Assembly: GCA_947627695.1 (NCBI GenBank)
Contig: CANQXF010000005.1
Coordinates: forward strand, 104,987-168,986
Origin: an uncultured Ruminiclostridium sp.
GTDB lineage: Bacteria > Bacillota > Clostridia > Oscillospirales > Ruminococcaceae
DNA: 64,000 bases
Direction: 5' to 3'
In this document: one piece after another, positions 41,884 to 52,000 of the stretch
Layout: each line of letters opens with the position of its first letter
Position numbering within the stretch: position 1 is the stretch's first letter
Program-made: the position numbers and the translations under genes
The notes under the pieces: generated by a model
Database searches by the model: none
What the model was told of the DNA's origin: nothing
The model's input: the letters and a program-made list of their open reading frames with translations, nothing else

Positions 41884-43350
41884 TCATTCCTTGTTTTCTG
41901 TCTGTTGGTTCTTTTTCGCCATAATTTCCGCAACTATCTCGTGTTCGTCAAAATGCTGATATTCGTCCCTGTATATTTGATGATCCTCGTGCCCCTTGCC
42001 GCAGAGAAGAACCACGTCGTCCTTCTGGGCTCTGGTGAGGGCGTGCTCTATTGCTTCGTACCGATTTTCCACGGAGCAGTAGAGTATCATTGTTTTATCC
42101 AGTCCCTTTTCCACCTGCGCCATTATCTTATACGGATCCTCAAAGCGGGGATTGTCGCTGGTGAGTATGGCGTAATCGGCGTTTTTTCCCACCACAAGTC
42201 CCATATCGGGGCGCTTGTCGGCGTCACGCTCTCCGGCTGCTCCGAACAGGCAGATCAGCTTGCCCTTGGTAAAACTCTTTACGGCGGTAAGTATCTTTTC
42301 CAGTGCGTCGGGGGTGTGGGCGTAATCGCATATCACGGTGAAATCCCCGTTATATATCACCTCGCACCGCCCTCTTACGCCTTTGAAGCGTTTCAGGGAC
42401 TCTATGCAGTCGTTTATTTTCAGCCCTGCTTCAGCGCAGGCGGCCGCCGCCGCTATGGAATTTGCCACGTTGAAGGTCCCCGGCATTGCAAAGGTCACGG
42501 GGAAGGATTTTTCGTCGGCGGCGCTGCTGAACCAGTAGCTTACCGACGCGGGCTCGCATTTTATGTTAACGCTGTAATAATCTGCGGCGTCGGTTATGCT
42601 GTATGATCGCTTTTCTATCGAAAGCTCGTCGTAAAGCCGCTTCCCGTACTTGTCGTCGGTGCAGACAAGAGCTTTTTTACAGCTTTTGAACAGCTTTTTC
42701 TTCGCTTTGTAGTAATTTTCCATACTGCCGTGAACGTCAAGGTGGTCTTGAGTGAGATTGGTGAATATACCTATCTCAAATTCTATGCCGTGAAGCCTGT
42801 TTTGCGCCAGCGCCTGTGAGGAGGCTTCAAGCACGCAGTATTCCGCGCCGTTTTTCACCGCTTCCGCAAGCCAGCCGAACAGTATCATTTGTCTTGGAGT
42901 TGTGGGGACGTCGCCATCGGAATCGTATATCTTCCCGCCGCAAAGGTCGTTTCCCGCCGTTCCTATGCAGGCGCATTTTTTGCCGCTGTCTTGAAGAATG
43001 AACTGCACAAGGTGAGCTATCGTGGTTTTTCCGTTAGTGCCTGTCACTGCTATCATTTTCAGCTTTTTCTGGGGCTCGCCGTAAAATGCCGCCGCCAGAA
43101 GAGCGTATTCCTTGCGGGTATCGGAGACTATTATCTGATTTTTCAGTCCCAGATCACGCTCTGTCACAACTGCCGCCGCGCCTTTTTCCAGCATTTCAGC
43201 CGCCGCGCTGTGACCGTCAAAGCTGTTCCCTTTTATGCAGACGAAAATATCCCCTGCCTCAAGCTCTCTGGTATCGTCCGTAACACTGCGGACGGGCAGG
43301 TTCTCAAGTCCCTGTTCTTCAGCCTTGGGGCATAATTCGTAAAGCAGCAT
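41884..43350 (-). CDS. murE: UDP-MurNAc-tripeptide ligase, meso-DAP type
   Basis: 488 residues. ATP-binding loop VTGTNGKTTI, and the substrate motif DNPR in LTSDNPRFEDP, which in this family selects meso-diaminopimelate over lysine. It adds the third residue of the peptide stem in the cytoplasm. It is followed after 4 bases by mraY; murF and murD, which usually come next, are absent. Confidence 0.94.
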   Translation of the reverse strand: MLLYELCPKAEEQGLENLPVRSVTDDTRELEAGDIFVCIKGNSFDGHSAAAEMLEKGAAAVVTERDLGLKNQIIVSDTRKEYALLAAAFYGEPQKKLKMIAVTGTNGKTTIAHLVQFILQDSGKKCACIGTAGNDLCGGKIYDSDGDVPTTPRQMILFGWLAEAVKNGAEYCVLEASSQALAQNRLHGIEFEIGIFTNLTQDHLDVHGSMENYYKAKKKLFKSCKKALVCTDDKYGKRLYDELSIEKRSYSITDAADYYSVNIKCEPASVSYWFSSAADEKSFPVTFAMPGTFNVANSIAAAAACAEAGLKINDCIESLKRFKGVRGRCEVIYNGDFTVICDYAHTPDALEKILTAVKSFTKGKLICLFGAAGERDADKRPDMGLVVGKNADYAILTSDNPRFEDPYKIMAQVEKGLDKTMILYCSVENRYEAIEHALTRAQKDDVVLLCGKGHEDHQIYRDEYQHFDEHEIVAEIMAKKNQQTENKE

Positions 43351-43469
43351 CGGCGTTATCTCCCTTCAATTTGTCAGCGTCAATGTTTCAGCGGAGTTAA
43401 AATCTCTTTTATGTATGACATACGGGCGGAGAGAAAGGCTCCCCGCCCTGTACTTTGTCGAAAAACAGA

Positions 43470-45740
43470 TCAGCCTGTTTCATCGTTGACTATAAATGTG
43501 ACTTCCACTACCGTTCCCTTGTTGACGGTCCTTCCCTCTTCAATGGACTGGCTGGTGGCTTTTGCGGCGGCGTTGCCCACTGCTCCGCCTGAAAGGCGGA
43601 TATTCAGTCCCGCATTGGTCATAGCGGTGTTTGCCTGCTCCACCGTCATTCCTATAACGTTGGGGACGGTGGTGGTCAGCTTGTTGCTGTCGTCGTCCAT
43701 ATACACTATCACCTTTCCGCCCTTGGGAATGGTGAAGCCTGCGCCGGGAACGGTATTTACCACCGTTCCGTTTTCGTTGCCCACTATCTCGTAATCAAGG
43801 CCGTAGGTGTTTATGGTGGTTATTGCGGAAAGACTGCTCACTCCCAGAACGTAAGGCACCATAGTGTCCTGATCCGCAAGCTCCTCGGCGGTATATTGGG
43901 CGTAAATTCCCATATACTCAAGACATTCGCTGAACACCGCGGAAATTACGGGGGCGGCGACTGCGCTTCCGTATATCTGACCGTTGTAGGGTTCGTCTAC
44001 CATTACCAGCATAATTATTTCTGGGTCGTCCGCAGGGGTAAAGCAGCACATACTTCCCACGTAGCGCATATTTGCGTTGCTGTATTCGTCCAGCTTTTCG
44101 GAAGTGCCGCTTTTGCCGCCTATGCGGTAGCCCTTTATGTAAGCGTTTCCGCCGCCGTTGTTTATTACCACGTTTTCAAGCAGCTCGCGCATTGTGGCGC
44201 TGGTCTCCTCGCTGATGACCTGACGCTTTATCTCGGTGCCGTTGGTCTTGATGACATTTCCCGTGGGGTCCACTATCTTGTCGACAACGTGGGGAGTTAC
44301 CAGATATCCGCCGTTTATCGCCGCGGCGTAAGCGGTTATCATATGCAGGGGAGTTATCTTGTTAGTCTGACCGAAGGCGGAGCTGGCAAGCTCTACGGGT
44401 CCCATATTTTCAGGGCGGACGTAAAGCGGAGTCGCTTCACCGGGCAGGTCTATGCCCGTCTTTTCTGTAAGTCCGAAGGCTTCGAAATATCTGCTGAACG
44501 CCTCTGCTCCAAGCAGATTTCCTATTGCGATGAAGGAGGGGTTGCAGGATTTTATCAGTGCGGTTTGCAGGGTCATAGTTCCGTGGCCGCCTGCGCTCCA
44601 GCAGCGTATTCTTGTTCCCGCAACGGTAGTTGCACCCACGCAGGTGGCTACCACGGTGTCGGGAGCTACTAACTCTTCCTCAACTGCGGAGGAGGCGGTT
44701 ACTACCTTGAATACCGAACCGGGGATATAAAGCTCGGAAACGGCCTTGTTGTTCCACTGCTGTTCCCTGTATACGGACTCACGCTCCGCTACAAGCTCTT
44801 CCAGCTCCTCCTGGGTGTATTCACCTGACTGCACGAGGGACGCTTCGTAATCGTCAAGTCTTGTCTGGAAATAATCGGTGAGCACCGCAGGATTGTTCAG
44901 GTCGTAGCCGGGGGCGGTGGCCATAGCGAGTATCGCTCCCGTATTTACGTTCATTATTATGCCGCAGGCTCTGTTCTGAACGTTCTGCTGGGTCAGGGTG
45001 TTTTCAAGGTTCTTTTCAAGATAATGCTGAAGTACGCTGTCTATTGTAAGATATACGCTGTTTCCGTCCTGAGCCTCGTATCTCGTTTCATATTCGTAGG
45101 GCATAGGATTGCCGTTTGCGTCGCGGGCAGTCACTATCTTTCCGTCAACGCCCTGGAGGTACTCGTCGTATGACGCCTCAACGCCGTAAACTCCGTCTCC
45201 GTCAAAATTGGTGAAGCCTATGACCGAGGAGGCAAGGGTGCTGTTGGGGTACTCGCGCTTGGTGTTTTCTATCGTGTAGACGGAATATATCGCAAGCTCG
45301 TTGTCTATCCTGTACTGATTTATGGCGTCGGCGGTCTCCTTATCCACCTTTCTTTTTACGGTGTAATAGCGGTTCTTGGTGTTTTTGCACGCCTCGATAA
45401 GCTTATCGTAATCCACGTCGCATATTTCGGCTACCGCCTTGCATATTTCCTCCGCCTTGTCGGCATTATAATCGTTTATGTCGCCTGGGCTCATTATTAT
45501 GTCCCAGACGGTGGAGCTTTGCGCCATTACTTTTCCTGTGGAATCATATATAGTCCCGCGGTTGGCATTTATTGTAAAGCTGCTGAGCTGCTGATTGTTT
45601 GCCTTTGAACGGTAATATTCAGATTTTATGACTGAAATGTTGAACAGATTGATACATATGTATGCCGCAAATATCAGAAGAACCACAAATACGCCTGCCA
45701 TAAGGCGTTTGCGCATTTTTGAGGTTGGAGCGTCAGACAT
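43470..45740 (-). CDS. Penicillin-binding protein 2B/SpoVD-type transpeptidase with two PASTA domains
   Basis: 756 residues. N-terminal helix (LMAGVFVVLLIFAAYICINLF), dimerisation domain, then transpeptidase with Ser in GSVFKVV, SCN in KSCNPSF and GKSGTSEK as the KTG equivalent. Two PASTA domains close it (about 630-755; VPYVLGVSSLSA and VPNVIGMTVEQA). Position between ftsL and murE fits either the division PBP or its sporulation paralogue SpoVD; sequence alone does not decide. Confidence 0.9.
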   Translation of the reverse strand: MSDAPTSKMRKRLMAGVFVVLLIFAAYICINLFNISVIKSEYYRSKANNQQLSSFTINANRGTIYDSTGKVMAQSSTVWDIIMSPGDINDYNADKAEEICKAVAEICDVDYDKLIEACKNTKNRYYTVKRKVDKETADAINQYRIDNELAIYSVYTIENTKREYPNSTLASSVIGFTNFDGDGVYGVEASYDEYLQGVDGKIVTARDANGNPMPYEYETRYEAQDGNSVYLTIDSVLQHYLEKNLENTLTQQNVQNRACGIIMNVNTGAILAMATAPGYDLNNPAVLTDYFQTRLDDYEASLVQSGEYTQEELEELVAERESVYREQQWNNKAVSELYIPGSVFKVVTASSAVEEELVAPDTVVATCVGATTVAGTRIRCWSAGGHGTMTLQTALIKSCNPSFIAIGNLLGAEAFSRYFEAFGLTEKTGIDLPGEATPLYVRPENMGPVELASSAFGQTNKITPLHMITAYAAAINGGYLVTPHVVDKIVDPTGNVIKTNGTEIKRQVISEETSATMRELLENVVINNGGGNAYIKGYRIGGKSGTSEKLDEYSNANMRYVGSMCCFTPADDPEIIMLVMVDEPYNGQIYGSAVAAPVISAVFSECLEYMGIYAQYTAEELADQDTMVPYVLGVSSLSAITTINTYGLDYEIVGNENGTVVNTVPGAGFTIPKGGKVIVYMDDDSNKLTTTVPNVIGMTVEQANTAMTNAGLNIRLSGGAVGNAAAKATSQSIEEGRTVNKGTVVEVTFIVNDETG

Positions 45741-45887
45741 TTTCCCTTTTGCTTTAAGAGCATTTTTCTCTGCCCTTCAAGCTCCTCCTTTCCCCGAAAC
45801 AGTAAAACTTTTTTATTGAAAAACCGACTGAAACCGTGCCGCACGAAGGTACGGCATCGGTTTCTTGTCCTGAAGTATTATATTGTG

Positions 45888-46382
45888 TCAAAAGCCTAAA
45901 TATTCCGTCGTGCCGTCTATCCAGTCCTTCAGCGTTTCAAAAACGTTGGGCTGTTCGTTTGATACCTGCACCATAGTGCGGTCGAATACGGAAATATAAT
46001 GTATCTGATTTTTTGACGTTTTCTGAAGTCCAAGCTGATTTACCGCCACGTCCTCGACGCTGTCAAGGGTCACCATTTCGTCCAGCTTTGACTGAAGGCG
46101 GGACTGCTCGCTTTTTGCTTCCTCCAGCTTTGCGTTTTCCTCGCTTATGCGGGTGGATACTTCTGAGATCGCCGCCTTACTGCCTATTACCGCAAAGGCA
46201 AGGACCACTGCGCATGCGATGAAAACAAGCGTCTTGAACCAGTTGCCCGTTTTGGAGGCGGATACCTTGTGGAGCTTTATTTCAGGTTTCGCCTCTTTCG
46301 CCTTTGGGCGGCGGACGGCGCTTTCGTCCGTCTCAAAGCGGGAAATATCATATGCAAGATTTCCTCTGCTGTAAGAGTACAT
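45888..46382 (-). CDS. ftsL: Cell division protein FtsL
   Basis: 164 residues with little conservation, as usual. One helix (TLVFIACAVVLAFAVIGSKA) is followed by a coiled coil (VSTRISEENAKLEEAKSEQS) and an external tail that ends after the typical LGLQKTSKNQIHYI. Assigned mainly from layout and from its place between rsmH and the PBP gene. A 20-bp palindrome-like terminator is not seen, so it is co-transcribed. Confidence 0.8.
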   Translation of the reverse strand: MYSYSRGNLAYDISRFETDESAVRRPKAKEAKPEIKLHKVSASKTGNWFKTLVFIACAVVLAFAVIGSKAAISEVSTRISEENAKLEEAKSEQSRLQSKLDEMVTLDSVEDVAVNQLGLQKTSKNQIHYISVFDRTMVQVSNEQPNVFETLKDWIDGTTEYLGF

Positions 46383-46418
46383 TTTTTCAAGTCCTTTCCT
46401 TATGGGTAAAAGCCGTCG

Positions 46419-47342
46419 TTACAGCTTTTCCAATATCCTCAGCTTTGCGCTTCTGCTTCGGGGATTTTCCGCAAGCTCCTCAGGGGAAGCCTCGATAGGC
46501 TTTTTGTTCACCAATACCGCCCTGGGCTTTTTCCCGCATACGCAGACGGGAAATTCGGGCGGGCAGGTGCAGCCCGTGCAGTAATCCCTGAATGAATTTT
46601 TTACTATCCTGTCCTCAAGAGAATGGAAGGTGATTATCACCATTCTTCCGCCTTGGGAAAGCAGCTCAAATCCGTCCTCTATCCCTTTTTTCAGCGAATC
46701 AAGCTCGCTGTTTACTTCTATCCTTATTGCCTGAAAGGTTTTTCGGCAGGGATTTTTTTCATTTCTCACCTTGGCGGGAACGTTCGTTCTGATTATTTCC
46801 GCAAGCTGTGAGGTGGTCTCTATGGGAGCGATCTCCCTTGCTCTAACTATCCCTCTTGCTATCGAGGGGGCAAATTTTTCTTCCCCGTAAAGGAAGAGAA
46901 TATCTCTCAGCCTTTCCTCCCCGTAGCCGTTCACCACGTCACGGGCGGAAAGTCCGCTTTGGCTCATTCTCATATCCAGCGGAGCGTCGTCGTGGTAGGA
47001 AAATCCCCGCTCTCGGTTGTCAAGCTGGTAGGAGCTGACTCCCAGGTCCATCAGTATGCCGTCCGCTTTGTTTATGTCAAGCAGGCTGAGGGCCTCGCTC
47101 ATTTGCGCAAAGTTGCGTGTTACGAAAATGGGCGAATAGCCCTCAAGCCGTTTTTTTGCCGCTTCTATTGCTTCGCTGTCCCTGTCGAAGCAGATAAGTC
47201 TGCCGCCCTTGTCAAGGCGTTTTGCTATCTCAAGGCTGTGTCCGCCGCCGCCTGTGGTGCAGTCGATGTAGGTGCCGTTCGGCTTTATGTTGAGCCCCTC
47301 TATGCACTCCGCAAGCAGTACGGATCTGTGGGAAAACTCCAT
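46419..47342 (-). CDS. rsmH: 16S rRNA (cytosine-1402-N4) methyltransferase
   Basis: 307 residues from the ATG at 47342, directly after the mraZ stop. Start MEFSHRSVLLAECIEGL, SAM-binding DCTTGGGGHSLEIAKRL and conserved ADGILMDLGVSSYQLD. A CxxC-like segment (GCTCPPEFPVC) occurs near the end. It methylates 16S rRNA and is a fixed member of the dcw cluster. Confidence 0.95.
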   Translation of the reverse strand: MEFSHRSVLLAECIEGLNIKPNGTYIDCTTGGGGHSLEIAKRLDKGGRLICFDRDSEAIEAAKKRLEGYSPIFVTRNFAQMSEALSLLDINKADGILMDLGVSSYQLDNRERGFSYHDDAPLDMRMSQSGLSARDVVNGYGEERLRDILFLYGEEKFAPSIARGIVRAREIAPIETTSQLAEIIRTNVPAKVRNEKNPCRKTFQAIRIEVNSELDSLKKGIEDGFELLSQGGRMVIITFHSLEDRIVKNSFRDYCTGCTCPPEFPVCVCGKKPRAVLVNKKPIEASPEELAENPRSRSAKLRILEKL

Positions 47343-47343
47343 A

Positions 47344-47763
47344 TCAAAGCTCCATATCCATAGCCGCCGCCAGAAGCTCGTCCATATCCAGCGCAGCGTT
47401 GAAGCTGTCCCAGCTTTGCTTGTCCCATATCTCGGCTCTGCCCTCAAGTCCCACGATAACTATATCGGTCTGAAGTCCCGCATATTCTCTCAGCGGGGCG
47501 GGGATAAGGACTCTGCCCTGCTTGTCAGGCTCTACCTCAAAGGCGCTGCCGAAGAGAAAACGCTGTATGCCCGCCGTTTTGACCTGGGGCATACTTCTGA
47601 TAGACTGAACGAGGGCGTCCCAGTCCTCTTTTGAATAGACCTTTATACAATGCTCGCCTATGGTTTTTGAGATGACAAAAGACGCGCCCAGCTCCTCACG
47701 GAGCTTTACGGGAAAGTTCATTCTGCCCTTGGCGTCAAGGGTGCTTTTAAATTCTCCCCGCAT
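47344..47763 (-). CDS. mraZ: Transcriptional regulator MraZ
   Basis: 139 residues from the ATG at 47763, with AAAGGAG 9 bases upstream. Two AbrB-like half-repeats: STLDAKGRMNFPVKLR and FEVEPDKQGRVLIPAPLR. MraZ rings bind repeated boxes in their own promoter region and repress the dcw operon. Candidate boxes lie at 47820-47848. Confidence 0.94.
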   Translation of the reverse strand: MRGEFKSTLDAKGRMNFPVKLREELGASFVISKTIGEHCIKVYSKEDWDALVQSIRSMPQVKTAGIQRFLFGSAFEVEPDKQGRVLIPAPLREYAGLQTDIVIVGLEGRAEIWDKQSWDSFNAALDMDELLAAAMDMEL

Positions 47764-47819
47764 TTTTATCATCTCCTTTCTCCGATAAGCTATGCTTGAA
47801 ATTTCATTTTTGGGATCAT

Positions 47820-47848
47820 AAAGTGAACTTTTTACCACAAAAGTGGAC
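47820..47848. promoter_or_regulatory. Candidate MraZ-binding boxes
   Basis: Two near-identical copies, AAAGTGAAC (47820-47828) and AAAGTGGAC (47840-47848), are spaced 20 bases apart between the mraZ promoter and its start codon. They resemble the AAAGTG repeats described for MraZ in mycoplasmas. Two turns of helix between boxes suits a ring-shaped repressor. Functional assignment is inference. Confidence 0.45.
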
Positions 47849-47867
47849 AAATCACCACTATGGATAA

Positions 47868-47896
47868 ATTATACACCACCCAACTTCAAAAATCAA
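47868..47896 (-). promoter_or_regulatory. Promoter of mraZ and the dcw operon
   Basis: Minus strand: TTGATT (47896-47891), 17-base spacer, TATAAT (47873-47868). Transcription starts near 47861, placing the candidate MraZ boxes just downstream. Confidence 0.75.
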
Positions 47897-47962
47897 CCTT
47901 TTCAAGGTGAAGTTCTGATGAAAAAAGCGGAAAATTTTCACGGTCATTTTTGTTGCAATTGC

Positions 47963-47995
47963 ACAAAAAAAGAACTTCCAATTTGGAAGTTCTTT
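47963..47995 (-). terminator. Terminator after the helicase/GHKL operon
   Basis: A perfect 13-bp stem (AAAGAACTTCCAA with TTGGAAGTTCTTT, one-base loop, 47969-47995) is followed on the minus strand by a run of seven T. It ends leftward transcription before the dcw promoter. Confidence 0.85.
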
Positions 47996-48075
47996 AGAAT
48001 TTTACAAGATGTTGTGTTTTATTTTACTTTGACGTACTACATTTTGCTAAATCGGGAAAATTTCAGAAAATTCGC

Positions 48076-48429
48076 TTATCCGCCGCATTGAACACTGATT
48101 TCTGTTTCTGTCACAATTCCGTCGGAATCATAATAAACGTAAAGCCACCGCTGAAGGTTATCTGAGAAAATACCAAATCCATCGCCTGTATAAAGGTAGT
48201 AAGCACCCCATACTTTTGCTTGATAATTAAAATTCCCGTATCTGTTTTCTACTTCGGAAATATTTTTTCCTATCATCCAATCATCGTCATATTCTGTCTG
48301 ATGGTATGATGTAATGAGCTTACAAAGCAGGAAAACATTCACAAGTAATGAAACGACAAGCAAAATGACAAAAACTGTGACCTTTCGACCTAAGCAATCA
48401 TAGCAGCTTTTTTCTTCAGGAGATCCCAT
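48076..48429 (-). CDS. Single-helix membrane protein, unknown function
   Basis: 117 residues. A short N-terminus with two Cys (CYDCLGRK), one helix (VTVFVILLVVSLLVNVFLL) and an external domain of about 80 residues (ISEVENRYGNF, YLYTGDGFGIFS) resembling small lipoprotein or SmpA-like folds. Not recognised. Ribosome binding site GGAGG. It lies last in the unit headed by the helicase-like gene and just before a terminator. Confidence 0.65.
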   Translation of the reverse strand: MGSPEEKSCYDCLGRKVTVFVILLVVSLLVNVFLLCKLITSYHQTEYDDDWMIGKNISEVENRYGNFNYQAKVWGAYYLYTGDGFGIFSDNLQRWLYVYYDSDGIVTETEISVQCGG

Positions 48430-48513
48430 ATATCTGCCTCCTTCTGTTGTTCCGTTTTACTCCTGATTATCAATTACCCACCTTGCCGCCATAAAATGAG
48501 AACATTTGCCCTG

Positions 48514-49011
48514 TCAGCGAACGATAGATATTGCATTTGCAAGCTGGTCGGCGGAATTGGCAGGTCCTACCCACAGAAATTTTTCGTCTGAGCTGCTGTC
48601 CACGTTGTTGTAAAATACCGACAGTGCGGTGAAATCGCTGTTGAATGTGACAGTGGTACTTTCCCCATTGATAGAGTAGTCTGGGTTATCTGTCACAAAC
48701 AGGCAATATTTCCCGTCTGTCTTATCCCAGTGGACAGAAGTCATTTTGTGGCCGTCTATGTCGACTGTTCCTTCCACCAGCGTAGTCCACCACCAATGCT
48801 TTGTGACGGTAATATCATAGCTCACACTGATGCTTTCCATATTCTCAAACTGTTTTTCGTCAAGGGGGATATTGTAGGTGGTGCAGTTGTAGCACGTTAT
48901 TTCCGATTTATGCTGGGTAACGGTGGGAAACCAGATGAACCACACCGCCCCGCCGATAACAGCTAATGCTGTTACGCAGACAATGACAATGACTATTATC
49001 CTTGATTTCAT
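48514..49011 (-). CDS. Single-helix exported protein, unknown function
   Basis: 165 residues. One N-terminal helix (IIVIVIVCVTALAVIGGAVWF) acts as signal anchor; the external domain has a CYNC pair and a WWW run (KHWWWTTLVEG). Not recognised. Its start is 24 bases beyond the stop of the GHKL ATPase gene upstream, so the two are probably co-transcribed. Confidence 0.65.
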   Translation of the reverse strand: MKSRIIVIVIVCVTALAVIGGAVWFIWFPTVTQHKSEITCYNCTTYNIPLDEKQFENMESISVSYDITVTKHWWWTTLVEGTVDIDGHKMTSVHWDKTDGKYCLFVTDNPDYSINGESTTVTFNSDFTALSVFYNNVDSSSDEKFLWVGPANSADQLANAISIVR

Positions 49012-49035
49012 AAATTTCCCTCCGAGAATACGCCA

Positions 49036-52000
49036 TTACTCCTGATTGTCGATCACCCACTTTGCCGCCATAAGAGGAGTGAGGCGGAATTCCAAAGTCT
49101 TAGGCTCTGCCGCCACCACGTCGGCTCCCACGCCGGGAGCGTCAACTGTGATGTCATATACCATATGAGGAACATATTTCAGAGAGCAGATGAAGAACTC
49201 GGGTGGAACGTTTTCAGCCTTTTCCAGCTCCTCAAGCCACTTGTAGGGGTCCATTCCGCCGATAGACAGCTCCTTTATCAGCCAGCCGTTTGAGTCTGCG
49301 ATATGGTTGCGGCACAGGTAGAGGGCGAAATTGAAGTGCTTTTCGCCGCTTTCCGTCATAACGTCGATGATAAAGTCAACAACATCGTAGGTGTTTATGT
49401 CGTTGCCCTGTTCGCCGCAGTAAGCACAGCAGGCGCCGTAGCCGTAAAGTCTGCCGTTGATGTCCTTGGAGAAGTAGCTCTTGTAGCCGTCAAGCTCGCT
49501 TTGTCCCTTGATGGAATTGTAAAGCTCCTTGGCGAAGTCAAATTCCTCACGGCTGAGTACGGGCGCTCTCCTGTATTTCAGCGGTATCTGGTCGGGAATG
49601 ATACGGCTGGGGTCTTTTATGCGGTTGAAGAAGCGCTGGAGTATGCCGAGCTCGCTGCCCGCAATAATATATTCCAGCATAGCGGAAAATTCGTCCTTGC
49701 TCAGGTCGTCGCGGAGTATAACGTAGCGGAACGCCGCCTGACGCTCTTTTTCCGAAATGGGAGCGCCGAATTTCTTCACGCACACTACCTTGTCCTTTTC
49801 ATTAAGGAGAGCGACGCCGTCAAATTTCAGGTTGGAAATTGCAAGGTTGCTCATAATGTTTTCGGTCTCCTGGAAGGAGGCGAAATCCATCATAAGCTCC
49901 GCCACCGCCTCGGTATCGAAATTGTATCTGGGGGCGGTGTAGCCGAAGTCGAAGGTCCTGTCCTTCAGCACGCCTGATTCCATAAGGCGGGACATATCGC
50001 CCACTATCTCTATCAAATCCCTGTTGGTGATAGAGCTGGGTATCATAAACTGCTTGCCGTATACGAGGAAGCGGAACTTGTTGTTGAAGTCCAGGGCGAA
50101 GCCTATCTCGCCGCCCTGCTCCCTTATCTCACGCAGGAAGGTCATAGTGTCCTTGCCCTGTGTGAAGGAGTTCATCATCAGGCTTTCAACGTCAAGATAG
50201 TTCTGATGGCTCATAAAGCGTCTTTCACGGCGTTTTACCGTGTCGATGGCGTTCTTGATGTTGTGTACCTGTATCTTTGAGATCTCAAAGGTGTATTTTT
50301 CGCCGTTTCCGTCAAAGTGGATACGGTAATACTTCATAGCAAGGTTGTAGTCGCCGCCCGTTATCTCGTCGAACATTGAGAATATCTTTTCAAGAGCGTC
50401 CTCGTCCTTTACGCAGTCGTTCTCCAGCAGAGAGGGCAGACGGTAACCTATAACGCTTGAAAAGCCCGAATACAGTTCGTAGTCGTTTCCGTCAACGTCG
50501 GAGGAGATGACGTACGGCTTGCCGTTTCTCATTATATCGTAGCGGTAAACTCTGCCTTTTTCGCTCTTATCCTCGTTCTCCCAGTCGTAGCCCACGTATA
50601 CGATATAATTTGAGGGGTCGGAGGCGGAGACTTTCAGCACCTCCAGCTTTTCGTCGATATATTCCCTGCGGGCGCTGCCGTCGTCGTGATATTCCTTGGG
50701 TACTTCACGAATGTCGCTTTTTACCGCAATTTGCTTTAAATCATTATATAAAGCAGGCTCTTGCTCGTCGGGGAATTTTATTGAAATTCCCGAAACAAAG
50801 CTGTCCTTTACTCTTTCGGCGTAGCGGCTGGTGTTCATAAAGCCGTTGAAGAACTCGAAAGCGTAGGAACGAGGCTTCAGCGCGTAAAATCCCTCTCCCG
50901 ACGGAGCAAGGTCAAGAGTGAAGAACTTGTTGTATTCCTTGATTATGGCGGTGATGTCACGCTCGAAAGCGGCATACACCGTTTCCTCCATATCAAAGCG
51001 GATACCCGTACGGCTGGCGGTGATGCAGGTATTGGGCACGCTGACGAAGAAAGCGGACAGCTTTTCGTCGATGACCTTGTCGCTGCCTGCGCCGATGTAG
51101 CCTGTAAGCTCATAGGTGGAGAAGTAGTTATACTTGCTCATCAGGAGCCTGATAACGCTTTCACGCTTGGTGTTGGCAACTGCGTAGGGTATCAGGTATA
51201 CAAAGTTGTCATACTCGTAGCAAAGGAAATCCACAAGGCTCTTGTTGTTGTGGTAGAAACGTATCTTGGGCGGCTCGCTCTCGTCTTTTCTGTAAAGCTG
51301 AACACGGTAAAGGTCGTTTATCTTGCCGTCTATCATAACGGCAAGGTTAAGGGTTCGCTTAGGATTTTCCGTATTGTCGGTCTCGGGGTCCATCACCTTT
51401 TTCCTGTTAAAGGCAAAGCAAAGCTCTACCATATTAAGGTAATCGCCCTTTTTCTCGGTAATGGAGGTGAAATTGTCCTTTATCCTCTCAAATTCGCCGT
51501 GGTCAAGCTGTAAAGTAAGGCGGGTGCCCATAAACTGCTGACCGTTCAAATCAAAGGACTCCAGCTTTATCTTATCGCCCTCGTCCTTGCATATTTTGAA
51601 GCTGAAGCTGTTTGAGCGCACCGCCAAAGATTCAACGTTGAGGAACACGCTCTTTGCGCCTATGCCGAAACGTCCCTCTCTGGTGGTATCGCCGTTGTTC
51701 ATTCCAAAGCCCAGATAATACAGGATATCCTCCATGGAAAATCCCATTTCGTTGTAGGACAGAACTAACGTGTCGTTCCCCTGGAAATCCGCCACTATCT
51801 TGATGTCGCCTGTGGAATAGCGGCAGCCCATAGCGTTCTGAAACAGCTCTCTTATGATACTTTCCTTGGGATAGTCGGCGGTGTTTATCTTGGCGTTGAA
51901 GCCGCTTCTGCCGCTGAACATATCGTTGTAATACTCAAGGAAAGGCGTTCCCTCCGTCTGACCCGTCAGCGCAAGGCTTTGAAGTCTTTCAAGAGTTTCC

